The position numbers and the translations under genes were made by a program. Shown here one piece after another: positions 45,967 through 48,817 of a DNA stretch of 48,817 bases. How positions within the stretch are numbered: the first letter of the stretch is position 1; every line of letters begins with the position of its first letter. This DNA is from an uncultured Burkholderiales bacterium (GTDB lineage: Bacteria > Pseudomonadota > Gammaproteobacteria > Burkholderiales > Burkholderiaceae_C), in assembly GCA_903831655.1 (NCBI GenBank), contig CAIKYO010000314.1:1-48817 (forward strand), read 5' to 3'. The notes below the pieces were generated by a model that had not been told where the DNA came from, ran no database searches, and was given only the letters and a program-made list of their open reading frames with translations.

Positions 45967-45999
45967 ATGCGAAAAGTTAAAAAAAGCTTCTTAAATTAA
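45967..45999 (+). CDS. Possible 10-residue leader peptide upstream of cysS
   Basis: ATG at 45967 follows a perfect AAGGAGG (45954-45960) at six bases, and the frame reads MRKVKKSFLN then stop. It is the best ribosome-binding site in the region, yet no longer frame follows. Two overlapping hairpins lie just downstream (46027-46064) before cysS. No Cys codon is present, so a cysteine-sensing role is not supported. It could be chance. Confidence 0.35.
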   Translation: MRKVKKSFLN

Positions 46000-46196
46000 A
46001 GTGTGCCTTGGTCACCTGATTTCACAAGCCTCTTGTTGTGAGGCTCTAGAGTTTTTTCAGAGCCAATCATTTCAAATGTGGGGTGTTTTATCTTCTGCCC
46101 TTTGGGTTGAAGGGTTGAATTCAAGTCGTCCCCATTAGGCCATCGCCCATTGTAAATCAACCACTTGCAGCCTTGCTTGGTTTGCCAGTGAGTCAA
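45996..46196 (-). CDS. Possible 66-residue hypothetical protein
   Basis: A TTG start at 46196 is preceded by GAGG seven bases upstream. The product (66 residues, including WLIYNGRWPNGDDLNS and KHPTFEMIGSEKTLEPHNKR) is hydrophilic with a balanced amino-acid mix, so it looks protein-like, but I recognise no family. It lies antisense to the putative cysS leader and upstream of the TPR gene on the same strand. It may equally be a random frame in the divergent intergenic stretch. Confidence 0.25.
   Translation of the reverse strand: MTHWQTKQGCKWLIYNGRWPNGDDLNSTLQPKGQKIKHPTFEMIGSEKTLEPHNKRLVKSGDQGTL
46027..46064 (+). promoter_or_regulatory. Two mutually exclusive hairpins upstream of cysS
   Basis: AGCCTC-TTGTTGT-GAGGCT (46027-46045) and GGCTCT-N11-AGAGCC (46042-46064) share the bases GGCT, so only one can form at a time. 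They lie 28 bases after the mini-frame and 165 before the cysS start. This is an attenuator-like layout, but there is no T-run after the second stem. Confidence 0.4.
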
Positions 46197-46229
46197 TCTT
46201 AACCCTCAAATTTCAGTCTATCTCTTTCC

Positions 46230-47609
46230 ATGACACTTCGAATTTACAACACACTCAGTTCATCCCTTGAGGAGTTTCGTCCCTTGGTTGAGGGGCAACT
46301 GAAGATGTACGTTTGCGGTATGACCGTTTATGACTTGTGTCACATTGGGCATGCCCGTTCGATGGTTGCTTTTGACATCATTCAGCGTTGGTTCAAAGCA
46401 AGTGGCTACCAGGTGACTTACGTTCGAAACATTACCGATATTGATGACAAGATCATCAAGAGAAGCCTTGAAAATCAAGAGAGCATGAGCCAACTCACCA
46501 CCAGAATGATTGATGCCTTGCATGTCGATGCAGATGCTTTGGGCATTGAGCGTCCCAGTTTTGAGCCCTGTGCTACTCATTACGTAGGCTCAATGGTTGG
46601 CATGATTACCTCTTTGTTGGACAAAGGCTTGGCTTACAAGAGTGGTGCTGATGTTAATTTCTCCGTTCGCAAGTTTCCTGGCTACGGAGAGCTCTCTGGC
46701 AAAACGATCGATGAATTGCATGCTGGAGAGAGGGTGGCCGTGCTTGAGGGCAAAGAGGACCCCTTGGATTTCGTACTTTGGAAGTGCGCCAAAGCGGGTG
46801 ATCCTGAGGAAGCCAAATTTCCTGCACCTTTTGGGCAGGGACGTCCGGGCTGGCACATCGAATGTTCTGCCATGGCTTGTGACTTGTTGGGGGAGACCTT
46901 TGATATTCACGGTGGTGGAGCGGATTTGCAATTTCCTCACCATGAGAATGAAATCGCTCAAAGTACAGGTGCCAATGGCATCAAACCCGCAAATTACTGG
47001 ATTCACAATGGATTTGTGAACGTTGACAACGAAAAGATGTCCAAGAGTTTGGGTAATTTTTTCACCATACGCGAGGTGCTTGAGCACTATGATGCCGAGA
47101 CCTTGCGCTTTTTTATCGTTCGCAGCCATTACCGCAGCCCTCTTAATTACAGTGATGTTCACTTAAACGACGCCCGCGCCTCACTCAAAAGGCTCTATAC
47201 TTCGCTTGACTTGGTGAGTCCCTTGGATTCGCCCAAGCCCTTAGATTGGAGCAATTCTTTTGCACAACGATTCAAAGCAGCGATGAACGAGGATTTTGCA
47301 ACCCCCGAGGCTGTGTCTGTGCTTTTTGATCTTGCAAGCGAGGTCAATCGGACCAAAGATGCTGAACTGGCCACCCTTTTAAAGCAGTTGGGTGGTGTGT
47401 TGGGTCTGTTGCAAGCGAGCCCCTCCTCTTTTTTACAGTCTGGCTCAGAGTTAAATGCCGACTGGATCGATGAGCAAATCAAAGCACGCGCTCAGGCCAA
47501 ATTGGACAAGGATTTCAAACTTGCCGACTCCATCAGGGCTCAGTTGTTAGAGAAAGGCGTCTTGCTTAAAGATTCAGCGAGCGGCACCACATGGGAACAA
47601 TTGCATTGA
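46230..47609 (+). CDS. cysS: Cysteinyl-tRNA synthetase
   Basis: CysS charges tRNA-Cys. The class I motifs HIGH ([12 protein letters not shown]) and KMSKS ([12 protein letters not shown]) are present, along with the zinc ligands in [19 protein letters not shown] and FPHHENE. At 459 residues it is the normal length, and the C-terminal helical domain ends with [25 protein letters not shown]. The ATG at 46230 follows a pyrimidine-rich stretch and lacks a strong Shine-Dalgarno. Its 3' end overlaps the next gene by 19 bases. Confidence 0.97.
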   Translation: MTLRIYNTLSSSLEEFRPLVEGQLKMYVCGMTVYDLCHIGHARSMVAFDIIQRWFKASGYQVTYVRNITDIDDKIIKRSLENQESMSQLTTRMIDALHVDADALGIERPSFEPCATHYVGSMVGMITSLLDKGLAYKSGADVNFSVRKFPGYGELSGKTIDELHAGERVAVLEGKEDPLDFVLWKCAKAGDPEEAKFPAPFGQGRPGWHIECSAMACDLLGETFDIHGGGADLQFPHHENEIAQSTGANGIKPANYWIHNGFVNVDNEKMSKSLGNFFTIREVLEHYDAETLRFFIVRSHYRSPLNYSDVHLNDARASLKRLYTSLDLVSPLDSPKPLDWSNSFAQRFKAAMNEDFATPEAVSVLFDLASEVNRTKDAELATLLKQLGGVLGLLQASPSSFLQSGSELNADWIDEQIKARAQAKLDKDFKLADSIRAQLLEKGVLLKDSASGTTWEQLH

Positions 47610-48250
47610 CTTCCCCACAATTTAGCCCCCTTCAATTGCCTGAAGTTTGGGACGAGGCTTGTCGCCATCTTTGTAAAAAAGACAGGGTCATGAAGAGACT
47701 CATCCCTCAATTTGGAGATGCCAGGCTCGTCTCCAGAGGGGATGCCTTCATTACCTTGGCCAGGAGCATCGTGGGTCAACAGATATCGGTCAAAGCGGCT
47801 CAAACGGTGTGGGAGCGATTCGCTTTACTGAGCAAAAACTTGACTCCTCAAAGGGTTTTGAAATTAAAAATCGATGACATGCGGCAAGCTGGACTCTCCG
47901 CTCGCAAGGTGGAGTACATTGTGGACTTGGCGCTGCATTTCGATTCAGGCAAGTTGCATCCCAAGGATTGGGAGAGCATGGATGATGAGTCGATCATCAA
48001 AGAATTGGTGGCCATTCGGGGCATTGGTCGATGGACGGCTGAGATGTTTTTGATCTTTCATTTGATGAGGGTCAATGTCTTGCCTCTTGACGATGTGGGG
48101 CTGATCAATGGAATCAGTCACAACTACTTTTCTGGTGAGTCGGTGAGTCGCAGTGATGCAAGAGAGGTGGCTCAAGCCTGGGCCCCCTATTGCAGCGTAG
48201 CCACTTGGTATATTTGGAGATCATTGGACCCTGTACCCGTTGAGTATTGA
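47591..48250 (+). CDS. DNA-3-methyladenine glycosylase II (AlkA-like HhH-GPD protein)
   Basis: A helix-hairpin-helix glycosylase of 219 residues that removes alkylated bases. It shows [22 protein letters not shown], the hairpin [20 protein letters not shown] and the catalytic Asp in [13 protein letters not shown]. It lacks the extra N-terminal domain of E. coli AlkA and is closer to the short MAG-type proteins. The start ATG at 47591 lies inside cysS (19-base overlap), suggesting coupled translation with a housekeeping gene. Confidence 0.93.
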   Translation: MGTIALTSPQFSPLQLPEVWDEACRHLCKKDRVMKRLIPQFGDARLVSRGDAFITLARSIVGQQISVKAAQTVWERFALLSKNLTPQRVLKLKIDDMRQAGLSARKVEYIVDLALHFDSGKLHPKDWESMDDESIIKELVAIRGIGRWTAEMFLIFHLMRVNVLPLDDVGLINGISHNYFSGESVSRSDAREVAQAWAPYCSVATWYIWRSLDPVPVEY

Positions 48251-48300
48251 GGGACAATAGAGCATTGGCACTCAGAGTGCAAGCATTTGGAGAATGTATT

Positions 48301-48817
48301 TTGGCTAAAAAAACTTTTCTTGATTTCGAGCAGCCTATTGCCGAATTGGAATTGAAAATTGAAGAGTTGCGTTATGTACAAAGTGAGTCTGCTGTTGATA
48401 TTTCCCAAGAGATTGAGCAGCTCTCCAAAAAGAGTCAACAACTCACCAAAGACATCTACAGTCACTTAAACGCGTGGCAGATTACAAAAATTGCTCGTCA
48501 TCCTGAGCGTCCCTATACCCTTGACTATGTGAACGAGTTGTTCACGGATTTTGTTGAAATGCATGGAGACCGTCATTTCGCTGACGACATGAGCATCGTG
48601 GGTGGCTTGGCCCGTTTCAACGGCAACCCATGCATGGTTTTAGGTCATCAAAAGGGCCGAGATACCAAAGAGCGAGCCATTCGCAACTTTGGCATGAGCC
48701 GACCTGAGGGCTACCGCAAAGCCCTTCGATTGATGAAGACGGCTGAGAAGTTCAAATTTGCTAACATTTGATATCCCTGTTGGTGCCTAACTGGCGGGCA
48801 GATTCCATTTCTGACTG
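48301..48817 (+). CDS. accA: Acetyl-CoA carboxylase carboxyltransferase alpha subunit (partial, corrupted at right edge)
   Basis: AccA is part of the carboxyltransferase that makes malonyl-CoA for fatty-acid synthesis. The N-terminus [25 protein letters not shown] and the segments [30 protein letters not shown] and [21 protein letters not shown] match the family. The start is TTG at 48301, with GGAG eight bases upstream, rather than the longer frame from 48247. A stop appears at 48769-48771, but the following bases still resemble the expected DTPGAYPGxGAE coding sequence with several indels. I therefore read it as one gene running off a low-quality contig end. Confidence 0.9.

Overview
The window is a dense, ordinary-chromosome segment of a betaproteobacterium. 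The best fit is Burkholderiales, possibly near Comamonadaceae, judged from the protein families and gene neighbourhoods (urt/ure/glnA-ntrBC, ybgC-tolQRA, nrdR-glyA, a two-domain RibBA with a degenerate cyclohydrolase half, a long DUF349 protein). Base composition is close to balanced and codon use looks uniform. I see no phage, insertion sequence, CRISPR array, rRNA or tRNA.

Layout. (1) 1-4148: 3' part of recB and all of recD, plus strand. (2) 4084-20205: a nitrogen-acquisition block. The urease genes ureABCEFG run leftward and the urea ABC transporter urtABCDE runs rightward from one shared control region (8507-8886). A CinA-like gene, glnA and the ntrB-ntrC two-component system follow. I find exact sigma-54 -24/-12 promoters facing both ways in the shared region, three helically phased NtrC-type sites between them, and a near-perfect NtrC palindrome plus sigma-54 promoter before glnA. 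Urea import, urea hydrolysis, ammonia assimilation and their probable regulator therefore lie together. ureD is missing from the window. (3) 20233-25126, minus strand: xth, a DUF4337 protein, folA, thyA, an FAD-linked oxidase and a DUF2069 membrane protein. (4) 25189-28216, plus strand: YihY-family membrane protein, CBS-domain protein, aroC. (5) 28219-38164, minus strand: a tightly packed run transcribed glyA-nrdR-ribD-ribE-ribBA-ribH-nusB-aminotransferase-ybgC-tolQ-tolR-tolA, with many 1-4 base overlaps. tolB and pal do not follow. (6) 38165-39934: gene-poor stretch around a lytic transglycosylase, with a possible gene relic and a terminator-like hairpin that has no obvious gene upstream of it. 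(7) 39935-43051: a very long DUF349 protein, plus strand. (8) 43079-45923, minus strand: lpxH, two tandem cyclophilins (cytoplasmic and exported) and a TPR protein. (9) 45954-48817, plus strand: a possible leader region, cysS, an AlkA-type DNA glycosylase and the 5' part of accA.

The last ~55 bases still resemble accA, but with several insertions and deletions, so the right edge looks like poor-quality contig-end sequence.

Nothing here is clearly a new molecular system. The strongest observation is the bidirectional NtrC/sigma-54 control region. Next come the orphan hairpin before the DUF349 gene, the possible cysS leader, the C11/A7 tract in the exported cyclophilin gene and the missing ureD.
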